Below, piece after piece: positions 32,200 to 39,975 of a stretch of DNA of 43,449 nt. The notes beneath the pieces were generated by a model. It made no database searches and was not told the origin of the DNA. It saw nothing but the letters and a program-made list of their open reading frames with translations. Position numbers and translations under genes: made by a program. Location: NCBI GenBank assembly GCA_009775365.1, contig VSPM01000023.1:1-43449 (forward strand), given 5' to 3'. Source of the DNA: Muribaculaceae bacterium. GTDB taxonomy: Bacteria; Bacteroidota; Bacteroidia; Bacteroidales; Muribaculaceae. Within the stretch, counting starts at the first letter, position 1. Each line of letters starts with the position of its first letter.

Positions 32200-32823
32200 A
32201 TGACTGCAATATTAGACATCCACACCCATCACCCCGCTCCTCAGCCTGAAGCACTGGTGTGTGTAGGCCCGGAAAATTTCAATCCTGTCGACGGGCAGCT
32301 ATATTCCGTAGGGATTCATCCCTGGGAAACAGAAAACGACATTACTTCCGAAAAATGGGATCTCATTGAATCCGCCGCCGCCCATCCTCAGGTGAGAGCA
32401 ATAGGGGAATGCGGAATCGACCGCGCCAAGGGCGGACCCCTGTTCCGGCAGATGCTCGTTATGAAACGACAGATTGAACTCTCGGAAAAGCTCCAGAAGC
32501 CTCTGGTCATCCACAATGTGAAAGCACATGATGTGATTATCGGGATGAAAAAAGACATCAGGCCGACACAGCCATGGATGGTGCATGGCTTTCGGGGGAA
32601 GCCTTCTGTGGCGCAAATGCTTGCCGACGCAGGAATCTACCTGTCTTTCGGCCCGCTTCACAACGATGAATCGGTGATAACGACACCGTCTGAACTGATG
32701 CTGGCGGAAACCGACGATGCCGACACAACTGTAGAACAGGTAATCGCCACCTTGTCTGCCCTCCGACAACAAGAAATGACTGACATAATCAAATCAAATT
32801 CCGCACGCTTCCTGTCGTTATGA
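32200..32823 (+). CDS. TatD-family metal-dependent hydrolase
   Basis: This 207-residue TIM-barrel-type protein has the family metal ligands: ILDIHTHHP near the N-terminus, GIHPWE, AIGECGID, VIHNVKAH, MVHGFRGK and LAETDDAD. TatD enzymes are Mg2+-dependent DNases or related phosphoesterases. It is shorter than classical TatD (about 260 residues) but retains each ligand block, a form common in Bacteroidetes. The gene follows yidD by 34 bp and overlaps the next gene by 4 bp (ATGA). Confidence 0.85.
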   Translation: MTAILDIHTHHPAPQPEALVCVGPENFNPVDGQLYSVGIHPWETENDITSEKWDLIESAAAHPQVRAIGECGIDRAKGGPLFRQMLVMKRQIELSEKLQKPLVIHNVKAHDVIIGMKKDIRPTQPWMVHGFRGKPSVAQMLADAGIYLSFGPLHNDESVITTPSELMLAETDDADTTVEQVIATLSALRQQEMTDIIKSNSARFLSL

Positions 32824-33785
32824 AACATATAGCCAAACTTGTTTTATCCATTTCCATTTTTGCATCCTGTGCCATACCGTCGGCAGATGCCCTCACCCTT
32901 GAGCCGATTCCATATGCAGATTTCTCACAGTGGACCACCCGGGGAATCTCTGAATCAAAACTTATAGGAGGGAAACACAAGACCATCTATGAAATAGCGC
33001 CCGACAATCATATCGAGGGCAACAAGCCTTATGTCAACGCCGGAGGCTCCCCCTGGGCAACGAGCAACGTCTATGCCAAAGTGTCGGGAGTGGTGAAAGG
33101 CTCCAACACCGTCTGCCCGGCCTCAAGAAACGGGAACAAATGCGCCAAGATGCTCTCCAAGATGGAGGAAGTGAAAGTGCTCGGGATCATCAACATGGAC
33201 GTGATGGTGGCTGGCTCAATTTTCCTGGGGCGAGTGTATGAGCCCATCTCTTCCACTAAGGGGCCATTCTCAAAGATGGAGATGGGGATGCCCTACACAA
33301 AGCGGCCGAAAGCCCTTGTCTACGATTTTCAAGTGGATATGCCCGACACCGATTCACGCACAAAATCTACGGGATTCTCTTCAAAGAAGAAACTCCCGGG
33401 GCGTGACAATGCCGAGGTGTATGTGCTGCTTCAGAAAAGATGGGAAGACTCAAACGGCAAATTATACGCACAGCGCGTGGGGACAGGGAGAGAGCGTTAT
33501 GACAAGTCTGTGCCCTGGACCTCCGGGCATGAGCTCAAAATACACTATGGCGACATCACCGGGCAACCGTTTTACAAGCCGTGGATGGGGCTGATGGCCG
33601 GAGAAAAGGCTTATTATGCCGTGAATTCCAAAGGGAAGCTCGTGCCGGTGGAAGAGGTGGGATGGGCACCTGCCGACGCCACGCCCACCCATGTGCTGGT
33701 GATGGCCTCATCGTCGTGCGGAGTGCCTTTCATCGGCACCGAGGGGCTCACCCTTTACATCGACAACATTGCATTCGGATTCTGA
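32820..33785 (+). CDS. Exported PCMD-domain protein
   Basis: The product is 321 residues with a signal peptide (MKHIAKLVLSISIFASCAIP, cleavage near SADA-L). The body resembles the PCMD family (putative carbohydrate metabolism domain), including the closing GTEGLTLYIDNIAFGF strand typical of its carbohydrate-binding jelly-roll. It probably binds glycans in the periplasm or at the surface, but no substrate evidence exists here. The start overlaps the TatD-like stop by 4 bp, so it belongs to the rnpA operon, an odd placement for a glycan protein. It lacks a T9SS tail. Confidence 0.65.
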   Translation: MKHIAKLVLSISIFASCAIPSADALTLEPIPYADFSQWTTRGISESKLIGGKHKTIYEIAPDNHIEGNKPYVNAGGSPWATSNVYAKVSGVVKGSNTVCPASRNGNKCAKMLSKMEEVKVLGIINMDVMVAGSIFLGRVYEPISSTKGPFSKMEMGMPYTKRPKALVYDFQVDMPDTDSRTKSTGFSSKKKLPGRDNAEVYVLLQKRWEDSNGKLYAQRVGTGRERYDKSVPWTSGHELKIHYGDITGQPFYKPWMGLMAGEKAYYAVNSKGKLVPVEEVGWAPADATPTHVLVMASSSCGVPFIGTEGLTLYIDNIAFGF

Positions 33786-33844
33786 ACCACAAGATTTTTA
33801 TTTGCGTTTAATCATAAACCACCACTTTTAAACGTTAATCAAAA

Positions 33845-34597
33845 ATGAAGATAGCAATAATAGGCTACGGCCGCATGGGCCACCTTATCGAGGAAATCGC
33901 TAAAGAACGCGGTCATAAAATAGTGTGCATAATCGATGCCGACAATACATCCGACTTCGACACCCCGGAGTTTAAGAGCGCTGATGTGGCAATTGAGTTC
34001 ACGACTCCCGGCTCTGCCGTTGACTCCACGCTGGCGTCTTTCGCCGCAGGAGTGCCCGTAGTGGTAGGCACAACCGGATGGACAGACTCTCTTCCCGACA
34101 TTAAAGACATGTGCGAAAAGGGGAGAGGAACAATGCTTTTTGCATCAAACTTCTCGATAGGTGTCAATATCTTCAGAGCAGTCAATAAGTATCTTGCATC
34201 TGTGATGAATGACTTCCCGGAATACACTCCCTCCATGACAGAGATTCATCATATCCACAAACTTGACCACCCGTCGGGCACTGCCGTGACTCTGGCCGGC
34301 GACATTGTGCAGAGCATGGCCCGCATTGACCGCTGGGAGGAGCCGGAGCCGGGAAAAGTGCCCGACAAGCATGCGCTGCAGGTGAATCATGTGAGGGAAG
34401 GGGAGGTGCCTGGCACACACGTCATAACCTGGGACTCTCCGGTCGACTCTATCACCATACGCCACGAGGCTAAAAGCCGTGTAGGGTTTGCTTTCGGGGC
34501 TGTAAGAGCCGCAGAATGGCTGAAAGGCCGTAAAGGGTTCTTCACGATTGCAGACATGCTATCCGACGTGACCCGGACAAAAGGGCTCTTTGTTTAA
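33845..34597 (+). CDS. dapB: 4-hydroxy-tetrahydrodipicolinate reductase
   Basis: This 250-residue enzyme reduces the cyclic intermediate of the diaminopimelate/lysine pathway with NAD(P)H. The N-terminal Rossmann motif is IAIIGYGRMG. VVVGTTGW is the dinucleotide-binding second part, and EIHHIHKLDHPSGTAVTLA holds the catalytic His and Lys. The length is normal for the family. It starts a dapB-lepB-WbqC gene order that recurs in Bacteroidetes, 60 bp after the PCMD gene with no clear terminator between. Confidence 0.96.
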   Translation: MKIAIIGYGRMGHLIEEIAKERGHKIVCIIDADNTSDFDTPEFKSADVAIEFTTPGSAVDSTLASFAAGVPVVVGTTGWTDSLPDIKDMCEKGRGTMLFASNFSIGVNIFRAVNKYLASVMNDFPEYTPSMTEIHHIHKLDHPSGTAVTLAGDIVQSMARIDRWEEPEPGKVPDKHALQVNHVREGEVPGTHVITWDSPVDSITIRHEAKSRVGFAFGAVRAAEWLKGRKGFFTIADMLSDVTRTKGLFV

Positions 34598-34645
34598 TAT
34601 CTTCTCGTTTTATGCGATTTTGAATCACACCTTTGCTGAATCATC

Positions 34646-36103
34646 ATGAATTCTAATTTCAATAATACTAAAGCCTACCCCTCTGCTGAGGGGATGAAAT
34701 CTTTGCGCCAAAGAATAAAGGAAGTGAAAACAACCCGATGGATTCGCTTCGGAATCGTGTCGCTGCTGTTTTTCCTTTGGGTGATATGGATGGGCAACCC
34801 CTGGCTGTCCCTTATATGGCTCCTGCTGCTCGACATCTACATCACCGCCTACATCCCCTGGACATGGTGGAAAAAAACCAAGGGACCCGTAAAGACGGTC
34901 ATGGGCTGGGTAGACGCTATTGTATATGCTTTAGTGCTGGTGTATATCATCTTCGCATTTATCGGGCAAAACTATAAGATCCCTTCGTCAAGCCTGGAGA
35001 AATCGCTGCTTGTCGGCGACTATCTTTGGGTGAACAAGACTATCTACGGGCCTCGGGTGCCGCAGACACCGCTGCATTTCCCGCTGGCACAGCACACACT
35101 CCCTGTGATAAACACAAAAAGCTATATCGAGAACCCTCAGCTGGATTATCACCGCCTGCCGGGGCTGCGGCAAATAAAGCGTGGCGACATCGTGGTGTTC
35201 AATTATCCGCAGGGCGACACCGTGGCTTTGAAAATACAGAATCCTGATTATTATCAGATCTGCCATGACCTCCGCAGGAACGGCATCGACAACCCACGGC
35301 AGTATATAGAGCAGAACCCTCAGATGTTCGGCGAGATTGTGTGGCGTCCTGTAGACCGCCGCGAGAATTATGTGAAACGCGCAATCGGCCTCCCTGGAGA
35401 ACGAATCGCAATAAAATCCGATTCAATTTTCATAGACGGCAAACCTATCGCTGACCCGGAGAATGTGCAGTTCAACTACATAATTCCGGTGAGCGCCACT
35501 ATTCCCGATGAAAAATGGCAGTCAATCGGAGTGAGAGCAGACGATCATGGCGCGGCGCCTGTAGACAGCGAATTCGCCGGATTCAGATATTATGACGTGC
35601 CGCTTACTGCCGCGATGAAGAATGAGGTCGAGACTTGGACTGAAGTCTCTGGGCCGCTCCGCAAGGAGAGCATGAGCGGGATATATGACCTGTCGGGAAT
35701 GTTCCCGCTTGGCGCCAACTATGGCTGGACTCGCCCTGACATGGGTGAATTCTGGATTCCCCAAAGAGGCTCCACTCTTCATCTCACGCTCGATAATCTT
35801 CCAATCTACGAACGGGCTATCAGCGTGTATGAGGGCAATGACCTCAAGGTAAAAGACGGCAAGATATACATCAACGGAGAGCCCTCTGAATATTACACGT
35901 TCAAACTCGATTACTACTGGATGATGGGCGACAATCGCGACCGCTCCGCCGACTCCAGATATTGGGGATTCGTGCCGGAAGACCATATCGTGGGCTCACC
36001 CATGTTTGTGATAGCTTCGTTCGATGAGGAAAGGGGATGGTTCGACGGTAAAATAAGATGGAACCGCATTCTCCGCGATGCTAACCCCGACCGCAAATGG
36101 TGA
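34646..36103 (+). CDS. lepB: Signal peptidase I, long Bacteroidetes form
   Basis: This 485-residue inner membrane enzyme removes signal peptides from Sec-exported proteins. Two membrane segments occupy about residues 33-75 and a further one 88-107. The nucleophile is S116 in IPSSSLEKSLLVGD and the general base K244 in YVKRAIGLPGE; WMMGDNRDRSADSRYWG is the conserved C-terminal box. The protein is far longer than E. coli LepB (324) because of insertions between Ser and Lys and before the last box. Leu replaces the usual Met after the Ser, as in relatives. It overlaps the WbqC gene by 7 bp. Confidence 0.94.
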   Translation: MNSNFNNTKAYPSAEGMKSLRQRIKEVKTTRWIRFGIVSLLFFLWVIWMGNPWLSLIWLLLLDIYITAYIPWTWWKKTKGPVKTVMGWVDAIVYALVLVYIIFAFIGQNYKIPSSSLEKSLLVGDYLWVNKTIYGPRVPQTPLHFPLAQHTLPVINTKSYIENPQLDYHRLPGLRQIKRGDIVVFNYPQGDTVALKIQNPDYYQICHDLRRNGIDNPRQYIEQNPQMFGEIVWRPVDRRENYVKRAIGLPGERIAIKSDSIFIDGKPIADPENVQFNYIIPVSATIPDEKWQSIGVRADDHGAAPVDSEFAGFRYYDVPLTAAMKNEVETWTEVSGPLRKESMSGIYDLSGMFPLGANYGWTRPDMGEFWIPQRGSTLHLTLDNLPIYERAISVYEGNDLKVKDGKIYINGEPSEYYTFKLDYYWMMGDNRDRSADSRYWGFVPEDHIVGSPMFVIASFDEERGWFDGKIRWNRILRDANPDRKW

Positions 36104-36723
36104 GATTCCCTCCGTTTCTACCCTCTGCAAAATGGTATGCGGAATGGCTCCGGGCAATGATGTCGGGACTTGAATGCAAAGATGCTTTCGCATTGGCCAA
36201 TAAGCTAACATCGTCAGAGGGGAAAGCCCTTGCCCGCTGCCTGATTGCAGGCCGCGACAGCAGCCCGGCATTTATGGGAATGGCCATCGAGGGGGGCGCA
36301 TCCGTGCTTAAAAACAGAAGCCGACGCTGCGATGCTGTCAAACTCTCTGACCATGGCAACTGGCGGCACACTCATATCGGCACCCTGGAGGCGACATATG
36401 GCAGGACCCCTTATTTCAGCCACCTCATGCCGGCTGTCAGGGACTGCTATTTGACACAGCAGTCAGACAGGCTCGAGGATTTCAACCTTAGCCTGCATAA
36501 TGTCATATTGGAGTTTCTGGGAATAAACCGTTTTCTGGAGACTTACGCTTACGGAGCAGGACATGCGCAGGGCATTCAGTTCTACGCAACAGCAATAGAG
36601 AGAGGTGAGGAAGTGGCGGCGTCAATCAATCCGGAGCTCTCTATAGTGGATGCAACCATGAGGGCCGGGCAGGAAATATTGCTTGCTCTCATTTACGAAA
36701 TCAACAACCGGCAACCGGTTTAA
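36097..36723 (+). CDS. WbqC-like family protein
   Basis: This 208-residue protein matches the WbqC family, seen in O-antigen loci and, in Bacteroidetes, next to lepB. RTPYFSHLMPAVRDCYL together with HTHIGTLEATYG and LHNVILEFLGINRFLETYAYG are the recognisable blocks. The biochemical role is unsettled; the family is linked to polysaccharide synthesis. No signal peptide. The start codon lies inside the end of lepB (7-bp overlap). Confidence 0.75.
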   Translation: MVRFPPFLPSAKWYAEWLRAMMSGLECKDAFALANKLTSSEGKALARCLIAGRDSSPAFMGMAIEGGASVLKNRSRRCDAVKLSDHGNWRHTHIGTLEATYGRTPYFSHLMPAVRDCYLTQQSDRLEDFNLSLHNVILEFLGINRFLETYAYGAGHAQGIQFYATAIERGEEVAASINPELSIVDATMRAGQEILLALIYEINNRQPV

Positions 36724-36746
36724 CATAGTAACTGAATCACATCAAC

Positions 36747-37400
36747 TTGCATAGATCTGCACACATATCACGGGCTGCGGCCGCACTTGCCGTTTCTTTG
36801 GCTTCCGCGTTTAATCTATTCGCCGACAAGCCGGGAAACAACTCCTTGCCGTTAAATCCTGAAGTGAAAGTGGAAGCCTATAAAGGGTTCTATCGATTCG
36901 TTGATGAATATGGCGACACCGTGCGCATGACAATCATAAGAGATGTGTATGTGTATCCTCCTCTGAAATTCAAAAACAAAAAACAAGAGGAGTTTTACTG
37001 GCGCACCGTGCGCGATGTGCGCAAAACGCTGCCTTATGCCAAGCTCGCTTTTGCAACGCTCTGTGAAACCTACGAGTATATACAGTCGATACCGGATGAA
37101 AAAAGACGGGAGAAACATCTCAAGCAGCTCGAAAAAGACATATTCAAGCAGTATAAGCCTGTGGTAAAGACAATGACCAAGGGGCAGGGGAAAGTGCTTC
37201 TGAAACTTATAAACCGGGAGACAGACCAGAGTTCATATAATATTGTAAAAGCATTTCTCGGCTCATTTCGTGCCGGCTTCTGGCAGACTTTCGGCAGATT
37301 CTTCGGCATGAACATGAAAGCGGGGTTCAATCCCGCTAAAAACGAGGAAGACGCAATCATTGACCGCATCGCCACCCTCATAGAGCAAGGAGCCCTTTAA
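36747..37400 (+). CDS. Exported DUF4294 protein, likely TTG start
   Basis: This 217-residue protein of the DUF4294 family has an N-terminal signal-like stretch (ISRAAAALAVSLASAFNLFA). The family core is visible in DEYGDTVRMTIIRDVYVYPPLKF and EEFYWRTVRDVRKTLPYAKL, with QSSYNIVKAFLGSFRAGFWQTFGRFFG near the end. Function unknown. No ATG precedes the signal sequence: the frame runs from a stop at 36729 through a CTG (36732) and a TTG (36747), so a TTG start is the best guess. It ends the dapB-lepB-WbqC run and is followed by a strong terminator. Confidence 0.75.
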   Translation: MHRSAHISRAAAALAVSLASAFNLFADKPGNNSLPLNPEVKVEAYKGFYRFVDEYGDTVRMTIIRDVYVYPPLKFKNKKQEEFYWRTVRDVRKTLPYAKLAFATLCETYEYIQSIPDEKRREKHLKQLEKDIFKQYKPVVKTMTKGQGKVLLKLINRETDQSSYNIVKAFLGSFRAGFWQTFGRFFGMNMKAGFNPAKNEEDAIIDRIATLIEQGAL

Positions 37401-37420
37401 CGCCTGACAATAAAAGTAGA

Positions 37421-37457
37421 AAAGGCCGGAGTCTTGATGACTCCGGCCTTTTTATTA
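37421..37457. terminator. Strong bidirectional terminator
   Basis: AAAGGCCGGAGTC (37421-37433) pairs perfectly with GACTCCGGCCTTT (37439-37451) around TTGAT, followed by TTATTATG. It separates the convergent DUF4294 and TPR lipoprotein genes. Confidence 0.9.
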
Positions 37458-37481
37458 TGCTCTACGAATTATGCGGAAGCA

Positions 37482-39164
37482 TTAGAGAGATGAAAGGTTG
37501 AACTTAGCGAACTCAAGGTCGTTCTGTGCCTGGTTGAGCATAGACTTGTCAAGGCTGATAGCCTTCTTGAGGTTGCTGAGAACTGCGCTCTCATTGTTAG
37601 TGCGTGCGCCGATGACAGCAGCAAGATAATAAGTTGTTGCATCAGGATTGGGCACAGCTGAAAGAATAGACTGAGCGGCAGAGTAATCCTTGGCAAGAAT
37701 CTTGGCAAGAGCTGCGTTGTTGGTCTTGGCATTGCCGAATGCTTTGTTAGCCTTGGCAACCTCACCCTGAGTGAGATAATATACGCCGAGAGCGTCAGCA
37801 GTCTCAGGCACGCCTGCAGCGGCGCCGAGGAGCTCGTTAGCCTTGTTATAGTTGCCGTTGAGAAGCTGGATAAGGCCAAGGTTCATGTCAACCTCCTTAG
37901 AAGAAGGATTAAGCTTCTTAGCTTTCTCGAATGCGCTCTGTGCGGCTGCGAAGTCGCCGGCCTCATACTTGGTCATACCGAGGTTGTTGTAAGCGCGGTA
38001 GCTGTTGGGATAGATCTGAGTAGCCTTGTTGTAAACCTCCATCTTGCGAGCGTTGTCGTTAGTGAGGGTTGCAACATAAAGGATTTCGTCTTCAGTGAGC
38101 TTTGAAGGATCAGTGCTGAAGAGCTTGATCATCTCTTCGTCGCTCTTGCCGATCACATTGATTGAAGCCTGGATGCGAGAGTAGCGGAGCTGGGGAAGAA
38201 TCTGGTCGGCGAGCTCATCGAACACGCTTGAGAGATTGCGGATTTCCTTCTCTCTCTGCTCTGGATCCTTATACATCTTGAGAACGCTGAGGATAAGGTC
38301 TTTGTCCTGGATGTTGCTCTTTGACACGAGCTCCTGGAAGCCCTCCCAGTCCTCGGGAGTGAATGAAGAAGTAAGCTCACCGAACTCAGTGATTTTGTCT
38401 TTCTTCAACTGCTTTTCCATGAACTTCGTAGTGTTGGTCTCGCGCTTTTCAGCAAGTTCAGTGTTGAAAGCGAGTGCGCCGTCGGGAGAAGCGTAAGAAG
38501 CGATGTTCACACCGGCGATCTCCTGGTTAGCGGCTGTGTTAGCTTCAAGAAGACGCTTGTTGAGGTCTATATAATCAGCGGCAGTGATCTGGTTCTGACG
38601 GATGTTTGCCTGATTAATAAGGAAGCGGATGTCAGCGTTATACTTCTCGTTGATTACACGCTGGAAATTATCTTTCGCAATAGCGGGAGTAACTGTAGCT
38701 GCAGAAGCGAGGGTAGAAGTGGCGATGATGCCGTCGCCAACCTTAACGCGGGGAAGGCCGTAGAGCTTGCCGTTCTGGTCAACCTGGAAATCGAGGTAGA
38801 GGTTAGACTCTGCCATTTCGGGCTTGTATTCTGTGTTGAACGGGATCTGCACAGTGCCGCCGTTGTCATAGCTTACCACCTGACCGTTTGCGCGCACATT
38901 CTCACCCTGAATAGTGACAGGTGTGCCCTGCACTGAGCCACCGGCAAATTCAAGAACCGGAGTGGCGGTAACCTTGGCATTCTTTACCATGAATTTGGCG
39001 GGAAGATTGCCTGTGATGGTGGCCGGCACGTTCTGACCCACTGTCTCAAGAGGAGTGGGAGTTGTGTTAAAATAGTTGCTCTGGAACTCACCGAGCTTCT
39101 TGGAGCAGCTTGTGGTTCCCATAAGGGCAACGCCCAGAGCAAGATAAAGAACTTTGTTGTTCAT
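37482..39164 (-). CDS. TPR lipoprotein with OmpA-like segment
   Basis: The product is 560 residues with a lipoprotein signal (GVALMGTTSCSKK, lipidated C20). The first 150 residues look beta-rich. A segment near 220-255 (IASYASPDGALAFNTELAEKRETNTTKFM) resembles the peptidoglycan-binding OmpA-like motif, in which the N-x-x-L-x-x-x-R helix follows a strand. From about residue 340 TPR units follow (YRAYNNLGMTKYEAGDFAAAQ, EVDMNLGLIQLLNGNYNKANE). The protein may link the outer membrane or cell wall to partner proteins; this is inferred. The OmpA-like part seems interrupted by a helical insertion compared with standard OmpA domains. Gene is monocistronic, facing tRNA-Lys. Confidence 0.7.
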   Translation of the reverse strand: MNNKVLYLALGVALMGTTSCSKKLGEFQSNYFNTTPTPLETVGQNVPATITGNLPAKFMVKNAKVTATPVLEFAGGSVQGTPVTIQGENVRANGQVVSYDNGGTVQIPFNTEYKPEMAESNLYLDFQVDQNGKLYGLPRVKVGDGIIATSTLASAATVTPAIAKDNFQRVINEKYNADIRFLINQANIRQNQITAADYIDLNKRLLEANTAANQEIAGVNIASYASPDGALAFNTELAEKRETNTTKFMEKQLKKDKITEFGELTSSFTPEDWEGFQELVSKSNIQDKDLILSVLKMYKDPEQREKEIRNLSSVFDELADQILPQLRYSRIQASINVIGKSDEEMIKLFSTDPSKLTEDEILYVATLTNDNARKMEVYNKATQIYPNSYRAYNNLGMTKYEAGDFAAAQSAFEKAKKLNPSSKEVDMNLGLIQLLNGNYNKANELLGAAAGVPETADALGVYYLTQGEVAKANKAFGNAKTNNAALAKILAKDYSAAQSILSAVPNPDATTYYLAAVIGARTNNESAVLSNLKKAISLDKSMLNQAQNDLEFAKFNLSSL

Positions 39165-39370
39165 AACTTGTGATTGATATTAAGGGTTAAATTTAAAAAG
39201 TTTACAATGGAATCGAGGGCGGAAGGCCCCCCGGTATCACCTTTTCCCTCACAGGATACGGAAATATCGTGTAAAGATAGATAAAAAATGGGAGGTACGC
39301 GCAATATTTTCGTGAAAATCATCACAAAAACAAGTTTTTTATCAAATTCTCTAAAAAAAATCCAAAAATA

Positions 39371-39402
39371 TTTGCACGAATAAAAAAAACATACTAACTT
39401 TG
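39371..39402 (+). promoter_or_regulatory. Promoter of tRNA-Lys
   Basis: TTTG (39371-39374) and TAACTTTG (39395-39402) are spaced by exactly 20 bp, a perfect Bacteroidetes consensus, ending 48 bp before the tRNA. Confidence 0.75.
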
Positions 39403-39449
39403 CACTCGCAAAACGGAAACAACACCAACATCCGCAATGCAGACATAAT

Positions 39450-39522
39450 GACTCCGTGGCTCAGTTGGTAGAGCAAATGACTCTTAATCATTGGGTCGTG
39501 GGTTCGAGCCCCACCGGGGTCA
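39450..39522 (+). tRNA. tRNA-Lys (CTT), integration target of the adjacent element
   Basis: The acceptor GACTCCG pairs with CGGGGTC (one T-G wobble), D-arm GCTCAGTTGGTAGAGC is standard, anticodon stem AATGA/TCATT with loop CTCTTAA and anticodon CTT at 39483-39485, T-arm GTGGG/CCCAC with TTCGAGC. The discriminator is A (39522) and CCA is not encoded. The tRNA is intact beside an integrase, so the element must restore or spare its 3' end. Confidence 0.95.
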
Positions 39523-39975
39523 CTATTAAAGACCACAGAAAGTGGAAAACCGTTGAAAATCAGACATTTTCAACGGTTTTTATTTTTGCACAAACCGCAA
39601 AAATCGGCATATCTGAGCACTCTGCGGTGTAAGAATCGGGAATAGATTTTGAAAATTCAAAATTTACACCCGAAGACTTGCCAATCTTCTGACTGACGCA
39701 TAGTTACAGACACACGACTACCCCGAATACACCCCAATTTTCGCCGATTTTCCATAAATGGGTTCGGGCACCACTCCATTTATAGGTAAATCATTGAAAA
39801 CTACGGGTAAAGAATTTCAGACCCCACTAAAACGAGTCAGTATCTGCGCTCAAATGCAGGTGTAAATTCTGAGGAAATCTTTTTGCTGGTCTCGATTCTT
39901 ACACCCGAAAAGATCATATTTCGCTGATATTCAAATTTCTGCACCATAAGAGCACGACATGAGATTATTAACTTT
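39523..39975. other. Non-coding element end with four GGTGTAA-type sites
   Basis: This 453-bp gap has no credible gene. It holds the tRNA-Lys terminator (39546-39586), an inverted pair CCATAAATGG (39752-39761) and CCATTTATAG (39776-39785), and four copies of a GGTGTAA(A/G) motif: 39624-39638 and 39857-39871 on plus, 39658-39672 and 39893-39907 on minus. The outer two are inverted copies over 13 bp (GGTGTAAGAATCG) and the inner two over 10 bp (GGTGTAAATT). Their place next to the integrase suggests arm-type recombinase sites or operators. Confidence 0.6.
39546..39588 (+). terminator. Terminator after tRNA-Lys
   Basis: AAAACCGTTGAAAAT (39546-39560) pairs perfectly with ATTTTCAACGGTTTT (39566-39580) around CAGAC, followed by TATTTTTG. 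Confidence 0.9.

Noticed and set aside
39351..39536. Minus-strand ORF across tRNA-Lys with GGARTHDPMIKSHLLYQLSHG-type sequence
   Set aside because: It is the well-known false translation of the antisense strand of a tRNA gene.
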